Origin: Bacteroidota bacterium
GTDB lineage: Bacteria > Bacteroidota > Bacteroidia > UBA7662
DNA: 51,506 nucleotides
Assembly: GCA_005799025.1 (NCBI GenBank)
Contig: SYHX01000054.1
Span: 1-51,506, forward strand
Reading direction: 5' to 3'
The notes under the pieces: model-generated
Told to the model about the DNA's origin: nothing
The model's input: the letters and a program-made list of their open reading frames with translations, nothing else
Databases searched by the model: none
Shown here: positions 42,301-49,742 of the stretch, one piece after another
How positions within the stretch are numbered: the first letter of the stretch is position 1
Layout: each line of letters starts with the position of its first letter
Made by a program: the position numbers and the translations under genes

Positions 42301-43401
42301 TTAAATGGACGAGAGGGTCAAAGGCGAAGGCCCATCCCCCAAACGGTCACAAAGGTACAACCCTTCGTTTAAATACGGAGTCAGTTGCTGATCAATAAGT
42401 TCCATAGCTTGGGTCGAAGCAGATTCCGGGAATAGTAGGTGAACGTTGGCCCCAGCATCCAAGGTGAAAAACACCGGAACACCGCATTGGTTTCGAAAGC
42501 GCCGGATTTCTTCCAATATGGTCACTGTGGACGGCTTCATAAGCAAGAACGAGGGGGTAGAGGCCAGCATCATGGCATGCAGGGTTAAAGCCTCGGATTC
42601 CACCAAATCCATGAAGGTCTGCCATGACGCTTCTCCGCCATCTTGCAGAATATTCCAAAGCTGAGCGACCCGCTCGGCTCCTTGGGCAAAGCGAGCCTTG
42701 GCATACGGATGCCCATCCATAAGCCCATGACCTGCCGAAGAAGATACCGATTTGCTTCCTCGATCGACCAACAGCACGGCATCCTGGAGGTTGCGAAAGG
42801 AAGGATGCACTGCTTCCATGTCCAAAGGAACTGCTCGGCGATTATCGGATCCGGGAATAGCCGGATGAGCCCCCCAAACGGTGTAACCCCCGTAAATCGA
42901 ACGACAAGCGGAACCGGAACCCCGCCTGGCAAGATCCGAGGCCTGAGCCCAGAAGGCCGAATCGTTCAGTCCATTCCCGGATTCAGACCCCCGAAAGGCG
43001 CGGTCCATGCTCGCCAGTCCAAGGGCCAAAGCCCCCATGGCCGAGGCCGAAGAGGCAATCCCGCTACTATGCGGAAAGGTGTTATGGGATTCTATCCGCA
43101 GGTGAACCTGGGTTAACCATGGCAAATCTGCATGAAGGCTGTCCAGATAGCTTTGGATTTTGTGGGCAAATTCAGGCTTGGGCGCTCCTTCAAAAAGAAA
43201 TTCCATGCTTCCTTGATCCGACTCACGGTAGGCAATATGTGTTCGGGTCACACAGGAGGATAACGTAAGGCTAAGCGATGGATTGGCCGGGATTTGCCCT
43301 GGATATTTACCCCAATATTTCACCAGCGCAATGTTAGATGGGCATTCCCAGCCAAGTTCACCGGAGGAAATTATCATGGATTCGGAATGAGATAGCGACA
43401 T
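42301..43401 (-). CDS. mvaD: Diphosphomevalonate decarboxylase
   Basis: A 366-residue GHMP-fold enzyme that makes IPP from mevalonate diphosphate with ATP. NIALVKYWGK (23-32), SSGIASSASAMGALAL (about 112-127), the GSGSACRSIYGGY motif (161-173) and LDAGANVHLLF (about 320) are characteristic. I start at the ATG at 43401; a TTG at 43434 and an ATG at 43377 are alternatives. The 100-nt AT-rich gap to the next gene upstream could hold a promoter, but none is clear. Mevalonate kinase follows after 2 nt. Confidence 0.95.
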   Translation of the reverse strand: MSLSHSESMIISSGELGWECPSNIALVKYWGKYPGQIPANPSLSLTLSSCVTRTHIAYRESDQGSMEFLFEGAPKPEFAHKIQSYLDSLHADLPWLTQVHLRIESHNTFPHSSGIASSASAMGALALGLASMDRAFRGSESGNGLNDSAFWAQASDLARRGSGSACRSIYGGYTVWGAHPAIPGSDNRRAVPLDMEAVHPSFRNLQDAVLLVDRGSKSVSSSAGHGLMDGHPYAKARFAQGAERVAQLWNILQDGGEASWQTFMDLVESEALTLHAMMLASTPSFLLMKPSTVTILEEIRRFRNQCGVPVFFTLDAGANVHLLFPESASTQAMELIDQQLTPYLNEGLYLCDRLGDGPSPLTLSSI

Positions 43402-43503
43402 AGTTGAAAATTCAATAGGGACTTCAATGGGCAAAAACCAAATAATTGATAATAGTGTTAAAAAAAATAATTTCTTATCAAAACATGATCGAGGATGAAG
43501 AAC

Positions 43504-44562
43504 TTAAGGCTCGCATCGGATAAGTTGTTCAAAGGGATAAATCGACCAATTCGCTTGATTTTCAAGCCAATGGAGGGCATCTTCCGGACTAGGGGAGACC
43601 GCCAGGAACAGATCTCCGCCCCAGGCACCCAGGCTTTTGAGTCTGCCCGGAAAGCCGTTCCCCGCACTGCGTTGAAGACAAGGTTGCCCCAAGAGATTTT
43701 CCAATATGGCATCGTGCCGGACAAAGTAATCCAACATCATGGTCACGTCTGGACAAGTGGCAAGGGCGATGCTCAACGAAGAAATTTCCTCAACGCAGGC
43801 CATTCGTTGGTTCGTATCAAGGTTACGGTACCGCACGATCTCCTTCGCTGAAATTTGCTTCCCGCCCGGATCCACCAACCATAAACAACCACCTTGGGGT
43901 GATCGGTAGGGTATGGGCTGAACGATGGGCTCCAACGGAGCGGGAGAATGTGAATTTGTGATAGGCCGTCCCTCGGGTAGGCGGTACAGAATCGAAGAAT
44001 TTTGCAAAGCCACCTCAAGGTCGTACCCGGAACCGTTGGTGGTGAGCGCGTAAAGGTGCCTGGCATCCACCCCCAACCATTGAGCCAACAAGGCCAACGC
44101 CGTGGAACTGCTGCCCAAACCCCAAGTGCGGGCAAAATCCAACTGGGTCTGCACCGTCAGGCCTTCTTGATGCAGGATATCGTTCCAGGATGTTCCCCCA
44201 ATCCCCGATGCTGAACTTTCGCCAAGCCCGGCCATCAAGGTCCAGGCGGCTTGGAGCCAGTTTTTGAGCATACCCGCGCTTTCAGAGGCCGCAGCGGAGA
44301 TCCCGTCTACAGCCCATTGCCCATCCACGATGCGATAATTCGCCTGCAGCCAAGGGCTGTGGTGATGATCAAGGGCGGTCCAGCGCAAGCATCCCGGTTG
44401 ACTGCCCCGAAACACGGCCATGCTCTGGCCCATTCGCGAGGCAAGCCCCAAAGCGGTCGCTCCATCGAGCACGACGTATTCTCCGGACAGGAGGATTTTG
44501 CCCGGCACCCATTGTTGAAAAAGCAAATCACCGTGAATCGATGACAATGACCCATCCTTCAT
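43504..44562 (-). CDS. GYDIA-family GHMP kinase (likely phosphomevalonate kinase)
   Basis: A 352-residue GHMP kinase with motif 1 VPGKILLSGEYVVLDGA (about 19-35), motif 2 TWGLGSSSTALALL (146-159) and motif 3 SLGAWGGDLFLAVS near the end. NGSGYDLEVAL (176-186) is where Bacteroidota members carry GYDIA; here it reads GYDLE. These are thought to be the missing phosphomevalonate kinases of Bacteroidota, and the gene fits: it lies between HMG-CoA reductase and diphosphomevalonate decarboxylase, and no other candidate for that step is in the window. The role is inferred from context. Confidence 0.83.
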   Translation of the reverse strand: MKDGSLSSIHGDLLFQQWVPGKILLSGEYVVLDGATALGLASRMGQSMAVFRGSQPGCLRWTALDHHHSPWLQANYRIVDGQWAVDGISAAASESAGMLKNWLQAAWTLMAGLGESSASGIGGTSWNDILHQEGLTVQTQLDFARTWGLGSSSTALALLAQWLGVDARHLYALTTNGSGYDLEVALQNSSILYRLPEGRPITNSHSPAPLEPIVQPIPYRSPQGGCLWLVDPGGKQISAKEIVRYRNLDTNQRMACVEEISSLSIALATCPDVTMMLDYFVRHDAILENLLGQPCLQRSAGNGFPGRLKSLGAWGGDLFLAVSPSPEDALHWLENQANWSIYPFEQLIRCEP

Positions 44563-44598
44563 GCCCTATCCAAACACAGAGTACATCCCAAACATCCC

Positions 44599-45984
44599 TC
44601 AGGATTCCAAAGAGGAATGATCGTCGCTTAGCAAGATAAGTTTGGGATCCGGCAAACCATACCCTTGCATTCGATCCACGAACGCTTTCACTTCGGCGAA
44701 CGAAATTATTTTGTCGCTGAAATAAATTTTAGCCTTTTCTTTCTGCGCCTCGCTGGCCCCCAGTTGATTCAAAATATTCAGAAGATGCATCTTCATATGC
44801 CCTTTCTGTATGCCCGAGGAGACCAACGATTTCAAGGCCGAAAAATTTTGAGCCAAACCCACCGCGGCGGTGATTTTCATTAAATCGCGGGCTCCGGGGT
44901 TTCCTAACAATTCATGCGAGAATTTGACCATGGGGTGCAGGCCGGTAAGTCCGCCAACCGTACCCAAGGCCAGGGGAATTTCGATCCAGAATCGAAAAAC
45001 TCCGTTTTCAACGGAGGCGTGGGTTAAGGAGCGGTAGGATCCGTCTTTGGCCGCATAAGCATGGGCACAGGCTTCTACGGCCCGAAAATCATTCCCCGTC
45101 GCCAAGACCACCGAATCAATCCCGTTCATAATCCCCTTGTTATGCGTAACGGCTCGGTAGGGATCCAAATGGGCAATCCTCACGGCTCGTAGAAATTTGG
45201 AGGCAAATTCTTCGGGCGCAAGTTCAGGCACATCGTTGAGTTCTTCAACGGCACATGCAACTTCGCAACGAACCAAACATTCTGGGGTATAATTGCTCAG
45301 GATGCACATCAAAATCTGAATGCGCTTCTGCTCCGAGGTCAGCTCGGGCGAAGAATCAATCCTTCGGGACAATATTTTGGAGGATTGTTCCAACAAGGTA
45401 TTGATGAAATTGGCGCCCATGGCGTCCGCTGTTTCAAAGCGGAAATCCAATTGAAAATAACCGGGCTCGTCAGCTGTTTTGTCCACCAATTCAATGGAGC
45501 GAATGCCGCCCCCTCTTTGCCGCATATTGGCGGTGAAGTTTGCTGTTTCGTCAAGAATTTGTTGACGCAATCCTGGCAGTTCAGACCTAAGCCATTCGCA
45601 GGGGCCTTCCCAGAGGAAGTGAACTTGACCCACCTTGGTCGTCGAAAGAACCTCCGCTTTGAAACCACCGCGCTGGGCCCAGAATGCCGCGCTTTTGGAG
45701 GCTGCTGCTACCACAGAGCTTTCTTCGATGACCATGGGTATAGCATAGGGACGATCATTGATCAGGAAATTAGGGGCAAGCCCGTAGGGCATGTAGAAAT
45801 TGGTGAGGGTATTTTCAATAAATTCATCGTGTACTTTCTGTACGGCGGAATCGAGATGCCAATAGCCCGAGAGGACTCGGTAAGCTTCTTCGGGCTCCGC
45901 AAAAAAGCGGCTGCAAAGCCATTCAATTTTGGCCTCTTTGGACAATTTCGAAAAACCGGAGACAGGCTGAGGGTTTTTTGTCAT
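44599..45984 (-). CDS. Hydroxymethylglutaryl-CoA reductase, class II
   Basis: A 461-residue reductase that makes (or in some bacteria degrades) mevalonate. It lacks membrane helices, so it is of the bacterial class II form. Motifs include ENTLTNFYMPYGLAPNFLI, EESSVVAAAS with catalytic Glu87 or Glu88, DAMGANFINT, HNKGIMNGID (Lys283), GNDFRAVEA (Asp299), GTVGGLTGLHP and QKGHMKMHL (His396); the Lys, Asp and His fall where the Pseudomonas mevalonii enzyme has its catalytic set. It leads the mevalonate operon, and a consensus -7 element lies 10 nt before the ATG. Cofactor choice is not visible. Confidence 0.96.
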   Translation of the reverse strand: MTKNPQPVSGFSKLSKEAKIEWLCSRFFAEPEEAYRVLSGYWHLDSAVQKVHDEFIENTLTNFYMPYGLAPNFLINDRPYAIPMVIEESSVVAAASKSAAFWAQRGGFKAEVLSTTKVGQVHFLWEGPCEWLRSELPGLRQQILDETANFTANMRQRGGGIRSIELVDKTADEPGYFQLDFRFETADAMGANFINTLLEQSSKILSRRIDSSPELTSEQKRIQILMCILSNYTPECLVRCEVACAVEELNDVPELAPEEFASKFLRAVRIAHLDPYRAVTHNKGIMNGIDSVVLATGNDFRAVEACAHAYAAKDGSYRSLTHASVENGVFRFWIEIPLALGTVGGLTGLHPMVKFSHELLGNPGARDLMKITAAVGLAQNFSALKSLVSSGIQKGHMKMHLLNILNQLGASEAQKEKAKIYFSDKIISFAEVKAFVDRMQGYGLPDPKLILLSDDHSSLES

Positions 45985-45994
45985 ACAATAAGCT

Positions 45995-46002
45995 CAAAGA
46001 TA
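45995..46002 (-). promoter_or_regulatory. Candidate -7 element of the mevalonate operon
   Basis: The minus strand reads TATCTTTG, an exact TAnnTTTG match ending 10 nt before the HMG-CoA reductase ATG. No TTTG is seen at -33. In the 154 nt from here to thiamine diphosphokinase, TTCAAGGCGC occurs twice (near 46035 and 46115) and a small GGAC/GTCC hairpin lies near 46085; neither has a known role. Confidence 0.45.
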
Positions 46003-46156
46003 GTTTATTAACTTAGTATGGGCATTTTTGTTTCATTCAAGGCGCATAAGCAAGGAACTTGCCGAATTCACGATAATTTTGAAGGACTTCTACCGTCCTA
46101 CCTCGTTAAACTTTTCAAGGCGCCAGGAGTTATTACCCCATTAATTTCTGCAGATC

Positions 46157-46891
46157 ATGAGCCACCACGTTATAGTTCGGGATGATCAGGAGCCCGCGTT
46201 AATCTTTGCGAACGGGCAGTCCTGCAGCATGGAACTCGTAGGCCAGTTGTTGGAGTGGAGCTCCAAAGTCATTGCAGTGGACGGCGCTTTCGATCGCTTG
46301 GCGGATTGGGGGATCAAGGTGGATGTGATCCTTGGCGACATGGATAGTTTGAATCAGGGGGCCTTGGGGACCATCCTCGATGACCCAGGCTCTTCCGAAA
46401 CAGAACGTCAGGAAGGCGCCAAGGCCTATGTTGGCCAAAGGCAAGACGGGGTCCTCTGCGTCTATACCCCTGATCAGGAGGCCACGGATCTCGAGAAGGC
46501 CTTGCGATGGGCGTACGATCAAGGTCATCGTGCGGCCCATGTTCTTTGGGCCAACGGTCAAGACGCAGACCACTTTATAGGGAATCTGCATGCCTTGGCC
46601 GCTGTGCCCAAGGATTTTTCGGTCACGATGATCCAAGATCAATCGCGAATCTTCCGCTTACCGAGTCAGTTCAGCAAAGGTTACGCTGCTGGTACGCGCC
46701 TCTCTTTGTGGCCCTTCCCCACAGCCTACGGGGTACGGACCGAAAACCTGGTGCATGCCTTGCAGAGTGAAGATCTTCACCTTGGCAAACGTGTAGGGAT
46801 CAGAAACCAGGTGGATCGCACGGCCATCGTGCGCATAGATCACCAAGAAGGCTGTCTTATGTTACAAGAACCTCTTTCAACCCCTTTATGA
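46157..46891 (+). CDS. Thiamine diphosphokinase
   Basis: A 244-residue kinase that makes thiamine diphosphate from thiamine and ATP. Motifs VIAVDGAFDRLADWGIKVDV and ILGDMDSL (about 38-63), TPDQEATDLEKAL (about 96-108) and DHFIGNLHAL are those of the TPK catalytic and binding domains; the Asp cluster binds Mg. The C-terminal half is the thiamine-binding beta-domain. Its last codons overlap the next gene's ATG by 4 nt. I find no TPP riboswitch ahead of it. Confidence 0.92.
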   Translation: MSHHVIVRDDQEPALIFANGQSCSMELVGQLLEWSSKVIAVDGAFDRLADWGIKVDVILGDMDSLNQGALGTILDDPGSSETERQEGAKAYVGQRQDGVLCVYTPDQEATDLEKALRWAYDQGHRAAHVLWANGQDADHFIGNLHALAAVPKDFSVTMIQDQSRIFRLPSQFSKGYAAGTRLSLWPFPTAYGVRTENLVHALQSEDLHLGKRVGIRNQVDRTAIVRIDHQEGCLMLQEPLSTPL

Positions 46892-48528
46892 TGAAAACAT
46901 TTGTTACAAAAATTCATAGACGATATCGCCTGGGCTTAGCGTGGATCATCTTGGCGGGCGTTTCCATTGCCGGAGACGTTTTGGCACAGACGCAACATAG
47001 CGCAACCTGGACCGATGGCGTGGCTTGCTTGGTGTATTCGCATTGCACCCCTTGTCACAACAACCAAGGCATTGGGCCTTTTCCATTAACGACGTATAAC
47101 GAGGTTTATGCGAATCGATTCTCAATAGCCGCTTCGGTACAGGCTCGCTCCATGCCGCCTTTTCCGGCAGAACAGGTGCGTCGGCGTTATGCGCACGCCA
47201 ATACCTTGGAGCCCCACGAAATCAACGAAATCGTGGATTGGGTCAACAATTTTGCTCCATTGGGCAATCCTGCTCAGGCACCGAATCCACCGGTTTACAG
47301 CAGCGCATTTCAGATCCAGAACCCCGACACAGTTTACAAAATACCGAATTTTACGGTCAATGCCACCACTGATTTGTACCGAGTTTTTGTGATGCCTATG
47401 GGCAATATCGTTTCTCGTAACATTACGGGCATTGAAGTGGTTCCTGGGAATCGCGAAATTGTGCATCATGTGTTGGTTTTTCAGGATACCTCCGGAATTC
47501 CTATGCAAAGGGACCTAGCCGATCCTTTGCCGGGTTACACGGCCTTTGGAGGAACGGGTTCCAATTCATCCAAAATGATCACTGGTTATGTGCCGGGTCA
47601 GGGGTCTTTGTTCTATCCTCCCGGTTTTGGTGAATCGGTTTTACCCAACAGTTACCTCTGCATCCAAGTTCATTACCCAGGAGGCATCAGCGGTCAGACC
47701 GATAGCACCTCAGTGCGGATCAAATACGGGCCCAACACGGGACTACGCACCATGCTGACGCTACCCATATTGAATCACGGTCCCGCTCTCCTCAACGGCC
47801 CCTTGAGTATTCCCGCCAATACCGTACGAACCTTCCGATCGGAGTACACCCTGCCGGTCGGCGTGACTTTGTTGGGCCTGCTACCCCACATGCACCTGGT
47901 GGGTCAATCCATGCAGGTCTATGCCCTCAAACCGGGCGGGGACACCGTGCATTTAGTGAATATCCCGGAATGGGACTTTCATTGGCAGATGTATTACCGC
48001 TTCCAAAAGCCGATTTACCTCCCACCGGGGACCAAAGGCGTGGCCATCGCGACCTACAACAATACCACGTCCAATCCCAACAACCCGAACAATCCTCCGC
48101 AGACGATTTCTTTGGGGGAAGGAACCGGCGATGAGATGATGTTGGTTTATTTCAACTTTACCACCCAGGGGGCCTCCCCATTGGATACCAACTTGGTGAT
48201 TGATACGGCATCGCATTGGCGGCATGATTCCTTGTCTTGCGCTTTGGTTGCGGGCCAAGAGCTAGTGTTGCCGGAATGGGCCGATCAATCGGGTTGGCAC
48301 TACGACCATCAAAGTCAGATACTAACGGTCAAAGGACCATCCCAAGGGGGCTTTGGCTATGCCTTATGGGATTTGCAGGGCAAGCTCCTTTGGTCCGGAC
48401 GGGCCCCCTCGGGGCAAGCCATGGTTCAACAAAGCGTTTCGTTATCAGCCCCTGGTGTTTGGATCGGAAGCATCACCGATATGCAAGGGCGGAGTCATTA
48501 TCGAAAATGGTCTAGTACGTGGCGGTAG
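46888..48528 (+). CDS. Secreted cytochrome c/copper monooxygenase-like protein
   Basis: A 546-residue exported protein joining two redox modules. After a signal peptide (1-34) comes a cytochrome c-like domain with heme motif CTPCH (Cys53, Cys56, His57) and a possible axial Met90 (RSMPPFP). Residues about 150-425 resemble the PHM fold of copper type II ascorbate-dependent monooxygenases, with copper ligands His193 and His194 (VHHVLVF), His262 (VHYPGG), His334 and His336 (PHMH) and Met417 or 418 (DEMMLVYFNF). The last 80 residues (LWDLQGKLLWSG to KWSSTWR) look like a type IX sorting domain, though no NP motif is seen. Substrate is unknown. It overlaps the kinase stop by 4 nt. Confidence 0.82.
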   Translation: MMKTFVTKIHRRYRLGLAWIILAGVSIAGDVLAQTQHSATWTDGVACLVYSHCTPCHNNQGIGPFPLTTYNEVYANRFSIAASVQARSMPPFPAEQVRRRYAHANTLEPHEINEIVDWVNNFAPLGNPAQAPNPPVYSSAFQIQNPDTVYKIPNFTVNATTDLYRVFVMPMGNIVSRNITGIEVVPGNREIVHHVLVFQDTSGIPMQRDLADPLPGYTAFGGTGSNSSKMITGYVPGQGSLFYPPGFGESVLPNSYLCIQVHYPGGISGQTDSTSVRIKYGPNTGLRTMLTLPILNHGPALLNGPLSIPANTVRTFRSEYTLPVGVTLLGLLPHMHLVGQSMQVYALKPGGDTVHLVNIPEWDFHWQMYYRFQKPIYLPPGTKGVAIATYNNTTSNPNNPNNPPQTISLGEGTGDEMMLVYFNFTTQGASPLDTNLVIDTASHWRHDSLSCALVAGQELVLPEWADQSGWHYDHQSQILTVKGPSQGGFGYALWDLQGKLLWSGRAPSGQAMVQQSVSLSAPGVWIGSITDMQGRSHYRKWSSTWR

Positions 48529-48911
48529 AACGCACGCCACCTTCCCTTCGCTACATCTTGTATTATGCAGGGCCATGTCCTTTGTGCAATCGAGTCGTGC
48601 GTTGGATGAGCCGCCATCAAAGCAGTCGAGCCGCGTTTAGCTTTCGTCCTCTGCCGGAACAACGCGAGGAATGGCTTCGTCAAGGGCTTCCTTCGGCTTG
48701 GTGGGAGGCCCCGGATTCGGTATTGTTGCAAGACGAATTAAGCGGTCGTTGGTACCGAGAATCGGAGGCTGTTCTACTGGCAATCAAGGGGTTGGATTAT
48801 CGTTACCGGCCTCTTGTGGCCGTCATCTTTTGGGTTCCAAGAAGGGTACGAGACTGGTGTTACCGAAGGTTACGGCCCGCCACTTCATTGAGGCCATACT
48901 GGCCATCGTGA
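48519..48911 (+). CDS. DCC-family (DUF393) thiol-disulfide oxidoreductase-like protein
   Basis: A 130-residue protein of the DCC family: CPLCNRVVRWMSRHQ near the start (Cys20, Cys23), an acidic-aromatic centre (GRWYRESEAVLLAI) and a C-terminal YRYRPLV with RVRDWCYRRL. Family members usually begin with YDGxCxxC; here the position is YYAGPC, with Ala17 replacing Asp. Cysteines are kept, so redox function remains possible. The only good start is a GTG at 48519, 10 nt inside the previous gene, so translation is coupled to it. Its stop lies 7 nt from that of frr on the other strand. Confidence 0.8.
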   Translation: MAVERTPPSLRYILYYAGPCPLCNRVVRWMSRHQSSRAAFSFRPLPEQREEWLRQGLPSAWWEAPDSVLLQDELSGRWYRESEAVLLAIKGLDYRYRPLVAVIFWVPRRVRDWCYRRLRPATSLRPYWPS

Positions 48912-48918
48912 TCTTTCT

Positions 48919-49482
48919 TTAGACGGTCATAATTTCTTTTTCTTTGGTGGCGAGGACTTCGTCCACTTTAGTAATCATTTTATCCGTCATTTGTTGAACC
49001 TTGGCTTCGGCGTCTTTGATCATGTCTTCGGGCAGGCCATCTTTTTGAAGTTTCTTACATTCTTCGTTGACATCACGGCGCACGGAGCGAATGCTAACCT
49101 TGGCGTGTTCTCCTTCGGCCTTGGCTCGCTTCACCAATTCTTTACGGCGTTCTTCGGTCAGGGGAGGAATGTTAATCCGAATCAAGTGACCGTCGTTGGA
49201 GGGGTTGAGGCCGAGGTTGGAGTTGATGATGGCCCGTTCGATGGCAGCTAGTACGGATTTTTCCCAGGGCTGTACGGAGAGGGTCCGTGCATCGGGGGTG
49301 TTGACATTGGCCAACTGATGCAGGGGGGTGGGGGTGCCGTAGTAATCAACGCGTACATCCTCCAGCATGGAGGGGCTGGCTTTGCCCGCTCTCAGTTTGG
49401 AAAGTTCAAATTGAAGGTGTTGGATGGCCTTGTCCATGGACTCTTGTCCTTCGTCTAACCAAAATTGGATGGATTCATGCAT
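48919..49482 (-). CDS. frr: Ribosome recycling factor
   Basis: A 187-residue RRF, which with EF-G splits the ribosome after termination. It shows the standard pattern: MDKAIQHLQFELSKLRAGKA near the start, PWEKSVLAAIERAIINSNLG, and PPLTEERRKELVKRAKAEGE toward the end. I start at the ATG at 49482 (MHESIQFWL); the reading from 49527 adds 15 residues with no family match. pyrH, often upstream of frr, is not adjacent here: the next gene upstream runs the other way. Confidence 0.96.
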   Translation of the reverse strand: MHESIQFWLDEGQESMDKAIQHLQFELSKLRAGKASPSMLEDVRVDYYGTPTPLHQLANVNTPDARTLSVQPWEKSVLAAIERAIINSNLGLNPSNDGHLIRINIPPLTEERRKELVKRAKAEGEHAKVSIRSVRRDVNEECKKLQKDGLPEDMIKDAEAKVQQMTDKMITKVDEVLATKEKEIMTV

Positions 49483-49529
49483 ATCGTGAGGGGTTGTTAC
49501 CGGTTGCCGGGGGTGAGGTTGGGGCAAAC

Positions 49530-49560
49530 CAAGTCTAAAAATACCCCTATCCCTCCAAAA
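49530..49560 (-). promoter_or_regulatory. Candidate promoter of frr
   Basis: On the minus strand TTTTGG (49555-49560) is followed, after 17 nt, by TAGACTTG (49530-49537), one base off TAnnTTTG. It would leave a leader of about 40 nt before the frr ATG. Confidence 0.35.
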
Positions 49561-49620
49561 ACCGAAGGCCAGACCAAGAAATCGCCCGCGGTGGGAGAAG
49601 CCGGCTGGGGCCGCGCAAGG

Positions 49621-49637
49621 GTTAACGATTCGTTAAC
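49621..49637. promoter_or_regulatory. Perfect 17-bp palindrome in the frr/receptor divergent region
   Basis: GTTAACGA, a single T, then TCGTTAAC: two perfect 8-bp arms. It lies between the promoters of frr and the TonB-dependent receptor. Its form and position fit an operator for a dimeric regulator. I cannot name the regulator. The rest of the 260-nt divergent region shows only the promoter-like elements listed. Confidence 0.4.
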
Positions 49638-49689
49638 AATGGCTTCTTCGATGACCTTTTGCTTTGTGTCAATTTCACCAAAAACCCAA

Positions 49690-49718
49690 TTGATTTTCAA
49701 GTAGTTGAAATAGAATTG
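49690..49718 (+). promoter_or_regulatory. Candidate promoter of the TonB-dependent receptor
   Basis: TTG (49690-49692), an 18-nt gap, then TAGAATTG (49711-49718), one base off TAnnTTTG. The spacing fits Bacteroidota promoters. A 24-nt pyrimidine-rich leader without a Shine-Dalgarno sequence precedes the ATG. Confidence 0.4.
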
Positions 49719-49742
49719 ATTACAAAACTAACCTCCCCCTCT

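Noticed and set aside
45385-46011. A 208-codon open frame on the plus strand opposite HMG-CoA reductase.
   Set aside because: It is an antisense shadow of a gene with all catalytic motifs in place.
46003-46156. A possible TPP riboswitch ahead of thiamine diphosphokinase.
   Set aside because: The conserved CUGAGA and ACC-UGAUCUGG-like parts of a TPP aptamer are not present.
49497-49700. A 67-codon open frame on the minus strand just upstream of frr.
   Set aside because: It covers the promoter-like elements and the palindrome, has odd composition and no recognisable family, so non-coding is more likely.
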